From NCBI GenBank assembly GCA_014773175.1, contig VXCM01002128.1, positions 1 through 64,000 on the forward strand: a stretch of 64,000 bases of DNA. Direction: 5' to 3'. Each line of letters begins with the position of its first letter. The first letter of the stretch is position 1. This document shows positions 9,840 to 22,600 of this stretch, piece after piece. The stretch is from Lucifuga dentata (taxonomy: Eukaryota > Chordata > Actinopteri > Ophidiiformes > Bythitidae). A program made the translations under genes and the position numbers. A model generated the notes under the pieces. That model saw only the letters and a program-made list of their open reading frames with translations, was not told the origin of the DNA and did not search any database.

Positions 9840-10275
9840 ATGCCCTGTCCACACTAATGTGGATATTTTACAAAACGCATATTTTCCTCTGTGTTTTGGC
9901 CTCTCATCCNTCCACACTAATGTGGATATTTTACAAAACGCATATTTTCCTCTGTGTTTTGGCCTCTCATCCACACCCAAACGGCATTTTAGGCCACTAA
10001 AACGGAATTTTTTTTAAAAACAGCTTCTAAAGTGCAGATTTCTAAAAAATCCACTTTCTGTGGATCTGTGTGGACGTGTAAAACAGAGCTTTTGGGAAAC
10101 AATGTCAGAACTAAACTTGCGCAGCTGGCCCGCATGTGTTTGTTGCCGTTTGAGCGTTCTTGTTGGACAGAGATATTTTGGAAAACGATGCTTGTGTTTT
10201 TTCTTTTTTTTTTTTTAAATAGTGGGGGAAAATATCCATTTAAAATAATATCCATATTAGTGTGGACTAGGCCTT
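9840..10275. mobile_element. hAT-like non-autonomous DNA transposon
   Basis: The ends are inverted: CCTGTCCACACTAATGTGG on the left and ATTAGTGTGGACTAGGCC on the right, about 25 of 30 bases matching. The interior is rich in AAAACG/CGTTTT words and has no coding capacity. The CAGGG-like start and CCACACTAAT motif resemble hAT MITEs in fish. A 62-bp false duplication around the N at 9910 (9848-9909 and 9911-9972) lies inside it. Confidence 0.65.
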
Positions 10276-12011
10276 AGTCGGTGGCTTGTTGGTGAGGGAA
10301 GTGTTTTATTTTTCTCAGAGGCTGTGTTTGATGCAGTTGGGAACTTGGAACATTGTAACAACACTTTCTTTTACATCACAAAATATGTAAAACAGACATG
10401 AACGACCTTCTATACTAATAGTGAATTTTTGAGAATATACTTGAATATTTAATGTTGATGAGAAAAGGCTGATTCCCGGGTTCAGCACCAAATTGTTGCA
10501 AATGTCGCAACAATGCCCTGGAAGTATAAGTCATCTGTTCCTTATTGGTGGAAATAATCATAAACTAGATACATTATTCCCTTGCATAATAGATTTCTGT
10601 TATAGTTTCTTTTGATTTCTATAGTAAAGTATCTTTGCAGCTTAAAACATGTAGATGTACTGCAGCAGTAAAAGAGGAACACCAGGCACTCAACGTGTAA
10701 AAGAGCCTGATTAAAAAAATAGCCCGGCCTCACAGGGCAGCAGTAGGAACTGCTTTTATCCAGGGGCTGTAACTTCTCCTCCTTAGGGACCGTCCGCCTT
10801 AACAACTGGCCTTCACATGTAAAAATAGAGGGCCCCAAACAAGCTGCTGCAAGGACATCACACAACTATCAGCGCTGTGAGATTAGAGGGTGTTCTGCTG
10901 GGAGCTTTAATGCTAGATATTCTGAGAGCAAACACACTCTCTGCAGACTGATACACACACACGGAATGAGCGTCTCCATGGAAACGTCAGAGTCAGAGGA
11001 AAAAACAAAAGCCTTGCAGTTGTACGGCTGTCTTGATATGTGACTAATGCCACCCAGTCAGACAAACTGATAAGTGGGTGACTCGACTGGAGAGTGGAGA
11101 GGCGTCGGCGAGTTCTAGTTAATAAATACAAGTCGCATTCAGTTACAGTGGTTAAATATTATCTTAACTCAGAGTCATACTCGGCACATTTCATATTCCC
11201 AAAAAAATCAGATGAGATAATATTTGGAAACAGCCCAGGGTGCGGAGGGAAAAACAATGTGGTTCGTGACAGAAAGAGGAACCCTTCAGATCGAGGATAC
11301 AACTCCAAGCTGACATGATATCTTGTCTATTTTTGTTAGCATAGATAAAATGGTGAAATGTGGTTGTGCAACAACGGACGTGGGCGTTACGAGAGAAAAT
11401 GTCCTGACCCTCTCTGTACGGCAGTTGGAGGAATGAGCAGGGAAACCTTGGGAAGAGCTGGATCAGGCTCAGTTCCTGCAGGGCCTCAGGCACACTGCTA
11501 GTCGCAGCATGTACAGAGAGCTGCACACAGAACCAGCAAAATACAAGATTAGCTTGTCTTCAATAAAGCGGCTAGCAGAATGACATCAGCTTTAATTAAT
11601 CTATTAGCTCATCTTTCCAGCTATTCTTTTTTAATTAAATTCAGCTTCATTTGCCAATTAAAATGCTGAAAAAAACTCCTCCAGGACAACAAATTTTGTC
11701 TTATGAAAATCTACTATTTTCTTCTTGTTTCTAGGAAAGAAAAATTATTTTTATAAAAAAATTAAGAAATTTGTAACTGATGCTAGACAACTGAGGAAAA
11801 TTAAAGAAACTCTTAAAAAGCAAGGAACAAATAGAAAAAGTCTGCTAAACTAAAATGACACTCATTAGTGCTCATACCTCTGCCAAGGCCGAACAAGCCC
11901 AGACAAAATGTGTCTTATTCTGAAGAAAGGCTGTAGCTAGTTTGAATTATGATTTGTTGGAAATGAAATTGCTGTCAGGTTGGAAAAGTTGCTCAAATAA
12001 ACAGATTCTAC

Positions 12012-12042
<31 letters not shown>

Positions 12043-13051
12043 CTCAGCATTGCATGCAGTTCACATGAGATGACACAAAGTTGCTCAGTAAAAATGTTTA
12101 TGGATTTGTTAATATACATAAAGAATTACATACAAAATCTGACAAATGTATAAAGCTTTTTATCCTTTTTTTTTTTTTTTTTTTTTTTTTAAATATTCTT
12201 AAGTGAGAAACAAAAATGCATTAAGGCAAAACAAAAAGCTCTCCTGGTCATAACATCTCTCATCCGTTTCATACGAGTAGAAACCCGGCCAGCCAGGATT
12301 CTCTACAAGCTCCTCAAACTAATTCAGTCATCAACATTTAACCTTTGATCCCTTTAATCTGTAACACACTGGTGAACAGGACATAAACGCATGACCTCTG
12401 TCTGACCCCAGAACTCATGCACGTTTAATCCTGAGTTGTCATACTTCATATTTACAACTCCGGCCTTGAGAGATGAGCAAAAGTCTGATCAAATCCTAAT
12501 CTCAGTAAAAGTTATGTAACAGTTTCAGAGCCCGCCACACACTCTGAAGTCTGACACTCCAAAAACACTGTTTTCAATACTGCAATCCTACACTTACACA
12601 GATTTACTGTAATGTAATACATTAGCCATGTTATAGAAAAACAATAATCAACTTGAGAGAGAAATGAAAGACGTGTCAGTGTTTTACACTAAATACTTCC
12701 TAAGACGAGTCGATTATTTTCTGTTAAGCACCGACTGTCTGCAGACTGTCTAACACTGTTGAGTGGTTATAAAGATCCTTTGTTGTCCGACGTCACAAAC
12801 ACAAAATATGATCCTCAGACGTCCTCAGAACCATATTGTGAACCTTGTGCTCCCTTAGCATTTCTGGTTTGAATAAGTCATTAATTTGTTGATTGATCCC
12901 AAACACTCAGCGAGGTGTGGTAACAGATCTCTCCTCTTTTAATCTGAAAAGAGACAAATACAGATGAGATTCTTAAACACTCAAATTTCTCTGCTGGTGA
13001 TGGATAAAATATTGTTTTACTAACTTGACATGGTGTTTGTGTCTCTGTGAG
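10276..13051. other. 3' flank of arhgef10, including its 3' UTR
   Basis: No additional gene recognised. It contains poly-A (12010-12040) and poly-T (12165-12190) runs. The arhgef10 3' UTR must begin at 13051 and run left. The first ATTAAA-type signal on that strand is at 12938-12943, but no site is decisive. Confidence 0.5.
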
Positions 13052-13625
13052 TCACATTTTGACTAAGGGGATCTGCCAGACCATGATGGTGGATGTGGTG
13101 TCCTCGTGGCGGGACTGCTTGGTCTTTTTGTTGACCCTGCGGTGGCCCAGACCCCCAGACACCACCAGCAGGGAGCTGACATCCACCTTGCTGGACCGCC
13201 GGCTCCTCTGGTGGTNCCCCCAGACACCACCAGCAGGGAGCTGACATCCACCTTGCTGGACCGCCGGCTCCTCTGGTGGTGGGCTGGATCGTGGAGCAGG
13301 TCGTAAAGGGCCCCGTCTTCGGGTCCGTGCTCTGATGAGCCCTGGGATGGAGCCAGGGAGCCGCAGGATGAGGAGGCCTTGGAGTCCTGGAGAGCCATGG
13401 TGGTGCAGCCCGCCTCTCCCAACCACACCCCTCGCCCCTGAGGGGGAGTCTGGGCTGAGTCTGGGGGAGGCTGGGTGTTCTCCCTGTCCTCTGCCTCTGT
13501 TATTTGGGCCGAGGTGGGAGGGTTGTTGGTGGATGGCGGGCTGGAGGGTCGGTTGCACACAGCAGCAGCCATGGTGAGGAACTTGACTGGTCCGTTGTGA
13601 GCATGCATGGACACCATCCCGCGAC
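13052..13625 (-). CDS. arhgef10: arhgef10 exon 28 (last coding exon), broken by a false 64-bp duplication
   Basis: Acceptor GTGGGCAG|GTCGCGGG at 13625; stop TGA at 13054-13052. It encodes [20 protein letters not shown], a Ser/Pro-rich linker, [20 protein letters not shown], then [18 protein letters not shown] and the end [11 protein letters not shown]. This last block is the ARHGEF10-specific C-terminus. 13152-13215 and 13217-13280 are identical around the N at 13216. The 65-base excess causes a frameshift, and removing one copy joins the two correct frames. The 3' UTR continues left. Confidence 0.93.
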
Positions 13626-16600
13626 CTGCCCACAGGAACAAGCTCAATAAATATCCACCTGTAATTTTTTTACACTTTTTCTTTACTGAAAATCAGGACT
13701 ATAATCAACTTTCCTCATGAGAACAAACCTCTTTTTCAAGTCAAAGTTATTAAAGGACCATACCAGTGATTTCACATGTTTAAGCCCAATAAATATAACC
13801 TGCATACATGTTACGTTACTGACAACCATTTTCCAGAACATAAAACTGTATTTTAGTTTCCTGTTATTTTGTCAACTCCCCTAATCTTCCAAAATCAAAT
13901 ATTCACATGGTTCACTCATCATAAAATTTAATGTTTTGCCTGCCAACATGTACATCTGAATGTAGAAGGGACAATTGTTTTTTTTTTCTAATTTTTCACT
14001 TAAAGCCAACTTCTCCTAGTGGAGACATACATTTTCTTCCAGCAGCTCCATGTTAGACCAATTAAATTAAGCTACCTTTATCAAAAAATTTAACAGACAT
14101 TGTGTTTTTCCTGTGATGGATTATTTAGCTCAGGTACGTTTCAAGTCTTCAAGTTGATTTTAATAGCATGAACTGAAACCAATGACAGTATGGACAGTCG
14201 GAAAAACAATTCTAACATTTACTGCTCCACTAGTATGTTTTGGGAAATGGTTGTCAGTAATGTAACATGTACATGACTTGTGTTTATTGGGCTTAAACAT
14301 GCAAAACGCCCAGTAAACAGCTGCATGTGGTATGTGAGCACATTTGGATGTGTGTTACCTGTGACCTTGGGGATGCCCTGCAGTCTGGGGACAGAAAGGG
14401 CCACGGTCAGTCCCAGGTTGGTCCCTACCAGAAGCAAACCATGGCAGACCAGCAGGCTGCTCACTGACACTCTGTGGGTCCCTGCAGAGAAACAAATGCT
14501 GATTTAGGCTGACACATATTTAATCAGTTTTTTAAAGAGCAGGATTGTGCAAACCCACTGACATTTTGTTAGATACAGACAGTAAAGGCTGACAAATGTT
14601 TCTTAGCAAACATAGCGATCTGCAGGGTCAGCTGGACCTCACGGATGTGATGAAACACGTTGGAGCAGCACACAGTTAATGGGCCACTTCACAGGCCTGA
14701 GTAGCATGGTTAGGAGGGAGGCGTAGCTCTTTAGAGAGTGGGCCACTTCTGCAGCAATAACGTTAATGGTTATTTGTCTCCAGGGAAACGAAAAGACGAG
14801 CTGGAATGAAGGCAGCTTTTTCCTAATGTCTCCGAATGCAGAAAAAGGCGCCGTTATTGTTTGCTAGTCAAATAAACAAACACAAAAGTGTTATGTAACA
14901 GAATGAGTGAAGCGTGATGTTGTAATTAAGCAAGGAGCTCTGCCTCTATTCAGGCAGCTTGTGGCAGGACAATCCGGCTCCAACGCCTCGTTTTGCTCTG
15001 ATCACTGCACTGTCAGACGCTCTGTAAAAACTCCAATTGTTAAGTTAGCAGCACTTTCAGCATAAAGTCAGCCTGGGCTCGGTGACTTATCGAGTGGAAT
15101 CACCTCAAATTGTCCCCACGCATTCGATTTAGCATGTGGATAAACAACAATTAGTGCCATCGTTTTGGTGAGTGCAATAAGAATGTGGAGTTTTGCATAA
15201 ACAGCCTGTCTGGCCGCTCTGTGTGGGAGGCTGACTGTCATGAGTCACTGCTGCTGTAACAGCCTGGTGGAGTTTCTTCTCTTAAAGTAATCCTCAAGGG
15301 ATTTGGGAGAAATTACTGCCAGTCTCTCTGCCTGATCCCCCCCCCCCCCCCCCCNCTGGAGGTGATCCCTTGCCACACTTCCAGGATACCAGACTTTTTG
15401 CGCCAGATATGCAGGCAGGTACCTTTCCCTCAATCCAAACCAGAGCAGGAGACGGGGCCCTCGCTCTGCCCACATGTGCTTCTAATGAGGGCCCAGAGTT
15501 TGCAGAAACACACACACACTGGTTGGGGGCCTCGCTCAACTTCCTCCTTTCATAATATTTGGAGTTCCCCACCCAGAGGGTGAACTAAAATAAACCTAGA
15601 GTGAACGTCAATACGGCCCAGCTTTGGCCCCGATCCTACACCAGAGCAGCACTTTGATCTGCTCTTAGTCCTAAAACCAACAGCAGGAGGGAGGAACAAA
15701 TCCCAAACGTTACATGAATACTCTGAAGCAGCCGTTCAGTCCAGAAATAACTCATATCAGCACAGTGGGAGATCTCAAGGTTTCAGTATTTAGGTTTTAA
15801 CTCTTCTTCCATATTTACTTCCTTTGCTGATGGAAATTTTCAAACAATCCTGAATGCAATAAAATTATATTTCTACACTACTAAAAGGCACTCGTAATGA
15901 TGTTTTCTACAAAATGTAATTGTTTCAATGCAGGAGAAAACAAGTAGTGTGACTTGTACTGGCTAAAATTTGTAGGTCAGAATGGGTGAGTGGGTGAAAC
16001 CACAAGACTTTGACACAAGAGACCAGAGTTCACGACTCCAGTAAACTTTAACTATTTAAACTTAAAAGATCATAATGGTGGTTTTGCATGTTTGAGCCCA
16101 ATAAATACAACCTGCATACATGTTATGTTACTACCAAACTTTTCAAAAATTAGAAAACTGTATTTTAGTTATTGTGTTATTTTGCCGAATCCCCTAATCC
16201 CCAAAATCCAAACTTCAGGTAATACACCCACCTTAAAATTCAGTTTCACCTGATAACACTTATGCACAACAGTGAAATTATAGCCATTTTAATTTCCCTT
16301 TAATAGTGTTTTCTCCTGGAACTATATTTTCTGGTGGAGACATACATTTTCTTCTGTGTAGCTTTGTGTTAAATTTAGTAACTTTGCTAAAAAATGTGAC
16401 AGATATCGTGTTTGCTGTGATAGATTACCTATCTCAAACACGTGTCGAGTCTCTATACGTTGATTTTTTTTAGCTAAGCTCCAGCCCCCCACAATCCTGT
16501 AAAGGATAAGCAGGTGTAGAAGATGGATGGATGGAATAATTTAGGGTGCTGTATTTCCATTTCCAAAACTATTTTATGATTTAGCTTGTAAAATAATTTT

Positions 16601-19600
16601 TGCCCGATAAATTTGTTCAGTTGCTCATCATGACGATTTATCCTTTCATTTCGATCTCTAATCCTTCTTAAAAAAGATTATGTCAATGTAGCTGAAGAGT
16701 GTCAATAAGAATCAAATTGTAATTCTACTGTGTATATTTCATCCAGTCCCGTCCTGTCTGCTTGGTCTCTATTACATGTTCGTTCAGGAATAAGTGAAAT
16801 AATCCGTGCTGCAGAAACAAAGAAAAGCTGGAGGTGTTATTGACTGACCCCCCNCCCCATATGTGTGTCTCACATTAGACCACAGTTGGCTGCATATTTA
16901 GGTCACAGTGCTGCAGACAAAGACAGGCTAGATCCTCAGCGCAGAGACCCTCACAGTCCAGTCCGCTCTAAGAACCTAAGTGCCTGTAAGAGACATTTCT
17001 TTAATGTAATTCCACCTGTATTTAGAATGTATGTAGTGTTTTACTTCACCTTTTCATTAATAGGATTTTGAATGATCTAAACACACATCTCCATTTCTTA
17101 AGGTATCTGCCTGAGGAAGATGACATTGAAACAAAACCTTTGCACGCCCTATGGAAAAACAGAATGCTAATATCACCTCATCAATCCAAAGGTAATACTG
17201 CTAAATTACTCTGAAACAGGCAGGGTTTTTAAATGAAAATCTAGCTGTGGCTTACGGTGCAAATACCTGCTATTACAGCACCTTTAAAGACCACCATGTG
17301 TTAAGTGCTTGGATAAGAAACTCCTCTCTGCAATGAAGGGATTTAGTGAGAATTGCTCCAACATGCATGAACATGAGAAGGAGAACTCCACCTAGAACAG
17401 CTCCTGCATCAACACTACCCCATTCAAACTGAAGACAACGCCCCGTGTGTTCCTTTCTCCTGCCATGATATCGTTCACTAGATCAATGTTGCGAGTCTGA
17501 CTGTGCCTCTGTAAGGTAATATCCCTTCATAATAACTTGATTTGGATCAGCGGGAAGTAAGGACTTCCCGCTGATCTCTCCAAATCAAATCTCAAAATGT
17601 CACTTCCTATTTCTTTCGTAAGCTGGCATGACTTTTTTTTTTAACTTGCGTCTGAGACCGTAATCATTAGCAGAGCACAGAACTGCAGAGAAAGGACTCA
17701 TCACTCTTTGCTTCTAACACTTCGATCACAGGCTGTCCCTCCTGCCCAAGCAGTTTGGCTGCCAATTCCAAATACGTCAGAGTGTTTTTTTTTTTTTTTT
17801 NTTTTTTTTTTTTTTTGTTTTTTTTTTGCAGAAACGGCACATTCTCAGTTTCATTCTGTTCCACAGCATCAGCCAGCAGAGATAAAAGCCACCGTGGCAC
17901 ACTGTGAGAAAGTGCAGATCAGAATACAGAGAGACAGACAGGTGAGCTCATGGCCTGGCCAGATGACTGAAAAGCTACTAAAAATGGCTCATCAGTGTAA
18001 AAGGCTTTTTGACTTTCATGCCAGTGAGCGACAGGCCAGAAACCCAATGCTGTTATCAGAGGAAGTGAGCTCTTAATGAGGAGGCCTGGAGGAAGAAAGC
18101 TTTCATGCGTGGTGGTCTGTCCCTGAACCAGCTTCCTCTGCGGTTACATGGATCCTATTAACTAATATAGACATTGAGGTCCCAAAGCAGGCTGGCTTTA
18201 TCATTCACATCTGTCTGACAGACAGGCCTCCAAACACTGAACGTGGATCCTCTGAGCAAACCATCTCGCTTACACCGCAAAGTACAAGATACCAAACTTC
18301 AGATTTTTTTGCTCACGCATGGCACATATTGGATATACGAAGTGAACAAAATTGGATATTCTGAGTTTCACTTTGAGTCATATTCTTATGTGCAAATAAA
18401 TCAGATATGTATCGGTTATCTGCCATCTAAACACACAGATTTCTTGCTTTTCTGACTTGTACATCATAAAAAACCATAAAGCCTTATAAATTCACTTAGT
18501 CTAGTGATACCAGTACAGTCATAACTAAAGGGCACATAAAGAGCTCGTACCTCCCCCAAGGCCCAATCTGATTTCACTTTTTTTTTTTGCTAATATAAAG
18601 CCAGACTTTTTCTATCATTAAGTATATTGCAAAATGTAGACGTGAGCTTCTGCAACTTTCTAAAAAAAAAAAAAGAAAAGCGAAAACAGATTTATACTGC
18701 TGAATTAGCATCATTCATCTACAGTTTTGCAATGATAAAGAATAACTTGTAGGCATGGATGCAGAAAGCAGCCACATTCTTGTCTTTAATCCTCCAGAGC
18801 AAAGTATTCTAGGTTAATATCTGCCCCAAAAACAATTAAAACCAACTCCACAGAGCTGATTACATGAGCTCTTAGAATTTGCTAATTAAAATAAATGTCC
18901 CCTTTAGTAAAGTGACAATGGTTGGGAGAAATGTGTAATGAAAAGCGCATCCCTCCTTTTACAGATTTGCACAACTCACAGAATCTTTAATCTCTATAAA
19001 GCTAAATCTTTCTGATACTTTTCTGAATGTTGTTACACAGTGTAGACAGAGCCTGATCAATGAGTACTGTTAATGAAAGGATAGTCATTAACACGCACGC
19101 ACACACACACACACACACACACACTGACTCTCACAGATTAAACCCCAGCTGTCACTGCAAATCACACATCGAAACAGCAGCTAAACTCAGCTTCAAGTGG
19201 AAGACAAATAGTATGTTGTTACAGGAAATCAATATAAACTTGCAGACAATATAAAAATGTTCCAGGAAACACACAATAAACCACTAATGGACACACTGTA
19301 TCCATTAACATGATGGAAAGAAAAAAAAAAAAAAAAAAAAAAAAAAACAGCAGCGGTCAGACCACACAAACAAATTCAATCAGAAACAAACTCTCACCAA
19401 ACTACAAGCATCCTTTAGGCTTTGCGATCATGTGTGTGTGTGTGTGTCAGGCACAAATCAGACAGATTAGAATGAATCAGGGATGATGTAACACAGCAGA
19501 TTACAGGTTCTGTAACAACAGGCTGCTGTGATGACTTCAGCCTTGTGACAGTAACACTCACCTGACACACACTAAATTAACAAACGTACCTGGAAGCAAC

Positions 19601-22600
19601 GCTAATATAATCATCTTAGTAATAAAATTTATCACCGCTAAAGGAAAGATTCCATACTTCAAAGCACTGTTCTGATATGATACGACACTCACTGGACCAC
19701 TACCTCATATTCTGTTATAATAAGGTTAAATACTGGATTGAAAGAACACAACATGTGCTTATTTAAGTACTAAACTAAATGCTAAATCTAGAAAAATGTT
19801 TCTACTTTAGAACGTCTGCTCCTGCACCTGAACAAATTATTTGCTATTTGTCATAACACTCACCTAGAATTCAATCATCGTGGCTCATCTGTCTCCTGTG
19901 ACTCTGACAAATAACAGCACATCTGTGGTTTCTCGTCATATCCTTGGAGCTTTTCTGTAGCAAAGTGTTACAGTTTTTTTGTCGCATCTCTCTCATCCCT
20001 CAACCTGCCTAATTTACTTCTATTTTTCTGCGCCAAGAAGGGTGTTTTCATCTGCATCTGGCATAAAAAGTTCAAAGCAGATTTTGATGAAACTTGGTGA
20101 AAGGGTGGTGGTACACTGCCCAGGAAGAAACCATAAAACTGCCCTGTTTTTATCAATGTCTTCAATCACAATTAAAAAAAAAATTTATCCCATTACAGAA
20201 TTGGTTTGGATCTGGAAATAATTTTCAAAAACCTTCTGTTTCTTCTGGCAAATAATGCAAGTATTATAACAGTCATTTGCTTCTCTTCTTCTTTTTCTCT
20301 TTAGGCCAAGGCATACATCCCCCAAGTCCAAAGAAGCCTCTCATACATTAGTAAGAGAGGCCTGTTTGGCCTTGGCGGTTGTATACGCTGTAATGAGTGC
20401 CTTTCTAGTTGATTAGTGATAAGCGATTTACTACATTTTTGAAATAGAAATCTGAAAAACCCTCCGAAAAAAGCTTGAACTACTGCAGAATTCAGTGCAT
20501 TCAGATGGAAAAAAGGAAAAAAAAAAACAGAGCAGTAGTAAAAGCTACTCATTATGAGATAATGAGAAAAAGTGTTGTTTTTCTAGCTGAAAATGCTATG
20601 TATCTTCTGCCAGCATTGTGTTTTTATGGAGGTTACCTGTCAGTGGAGAAATATGTCCCTCTGCTTTTTCCTGTGATGGATTTCTGACAGTATGGGTTGG
20701 AACACTATGAGACTCTAGAAAACTGAAAACGTTATTCTCTATGCTAACCTCCACTCAGCTGCAAATACACACCTTAATGTGATGTCACAACTAATACGGT
20801 GTAACTCATAACTCATAAGTTGTTTTCAACTGTGTTAAAATAGTCTGGGGATGATTCTTCCTTTCAGGCTGCACATTCCCAGCCAAGGCTCCTTGGAAAT
20901 TCCACATGGCAACTTGATGAGGTCATAAGTTTTTATTTCTCTGCAAATACACAACTATGAATAGAGACCAAATGAGAGGTTCCTGACTCACTGTTTAGAC
21001 TAAAGGAGCTTTTGAAAGAGGATGAGAGCGTGACAAACCTGTCATAACAAGAACTGCACCTACACTGATGTCACCTAATTACTGACAGGCACTCGGCGAG
21101 GCAGCCTTTTGAAAACATGAGGTCATGGGAGCTGCATCACAGGCCACAAATGGAGCGCTGCTGCATTTGAATAAGTATATTTGACGAGATGATCAGAAGT
21201 TCAAATATCAAGAGAGAAGAGCGCTTTTTTGCCCTCACCTGTCAAATAGTCACGCAGATGTATGGTTCTCATTGTTGACTGACATTCAAGGGCAGGGAAA
21301 GTTGCTAGTTTGTGTGCTGGTAAAGGATATATGCAACATATGCAATATACATGTACAGTATGAAAGAAGCGACAGAACATACAGAGACAGAACATGCCAG
21401 ACAATGTATGATATATAAGTTCTTTGCAGTAAAAACCAACCAAGTTTCTCATAACTTAATTTTGAATGCTCATACATTCTTACTTCTGAAATGAAAAGTA
21501 TATCTTACCAGCCAGTATATTGTGAACAGGTGTGGCGATGTTAATGTCCTGCAGGTGTTCCAGAGTCTCTGTATGGAAGAGACGCAGCGTGGAACCAGAA
21601 CTGAAGGCGATCCAGATGCCCACCCCGGCTACCACCATGTGGGACACCACCATGCCCTCCTCCTGATGGGCCTCCAGCTGCCTCTGGATGGAGGAGGCAC
21701 AGCAGAGTGACAGGACGTAGGCATTGCCCACTGCACATTTACAATAAATTAGGCCTGAACCAGGAAGTCTTTCAAGTCACGCTTATCTTTCAAGACACGG
21801 CTACCTTTTTATTAAAAGGGTGGATTCATTGTTTCAACAAGTGAAATTTTAGCATTCTGTTTTCAGCCCAATGAAAATAGTTTGCATTACTGAAATGATC
21901 AACTACCAGAATAACATATTTCTAAGACTTACATTACATTTTAACAGATTCTGAGGCATTTTTTCTGTAGAGAAAGTGTTATCAGCTACAGTATGTGATT
22001 CTCATCTAGCAGCTATTTCACCATAAGACTGGTACTTTAAAAACAAAAGGGATAGTTCATTAAAAAAAAAAAAAAAAAAAAAAATCATGTTAATTACACA
22101 GCACAATGAAGAAGATGGCATCCCACATTACTGGTAGTCCCAAAACTTCTAAGAAAATAAAATCCATTTCACCCAGATTTTGGTGAAATTTACTGGTAAA
22201 CTTTACTGTCAGACTGAAAAAGGTCTTAATTTTTGCATGACAAGCTGTTTTATGAATAGCTTTCCTGACATGCAAGGGAGGAAATACTACAGTAACACCT
22301 CTTTTCAATACAAAGCATAAAAGAGGCCAGTTATGGACCTTTATGAATGTAGGGAACATGATTGCGTGACGGCATCTGCCCTTACTGCATGTTAATCTGG
22401 CACTATGCTTTAAAAATCACCTGCCTTCCACATTCACATTTCCTCTAATTGCACTGGTGTCTATTTCTCTTTTATCTATGAAGTGACTTTGCTGCATCAG
22501 AATGCAACATCCTGACACTGACTTGCAGACTGTGCAAAAGAAATCGGCCAACTTTGCACAAATGGCACCAAATAGTTTTGCACCACAATGAGGTTAAAAA

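Noticed and set aside
17539..17586. MicroRNA precursor
   Set aside because: The stem is short, with a 4-base loop and a bulge, and there is no recognised miRNA seed or conservation evidence.
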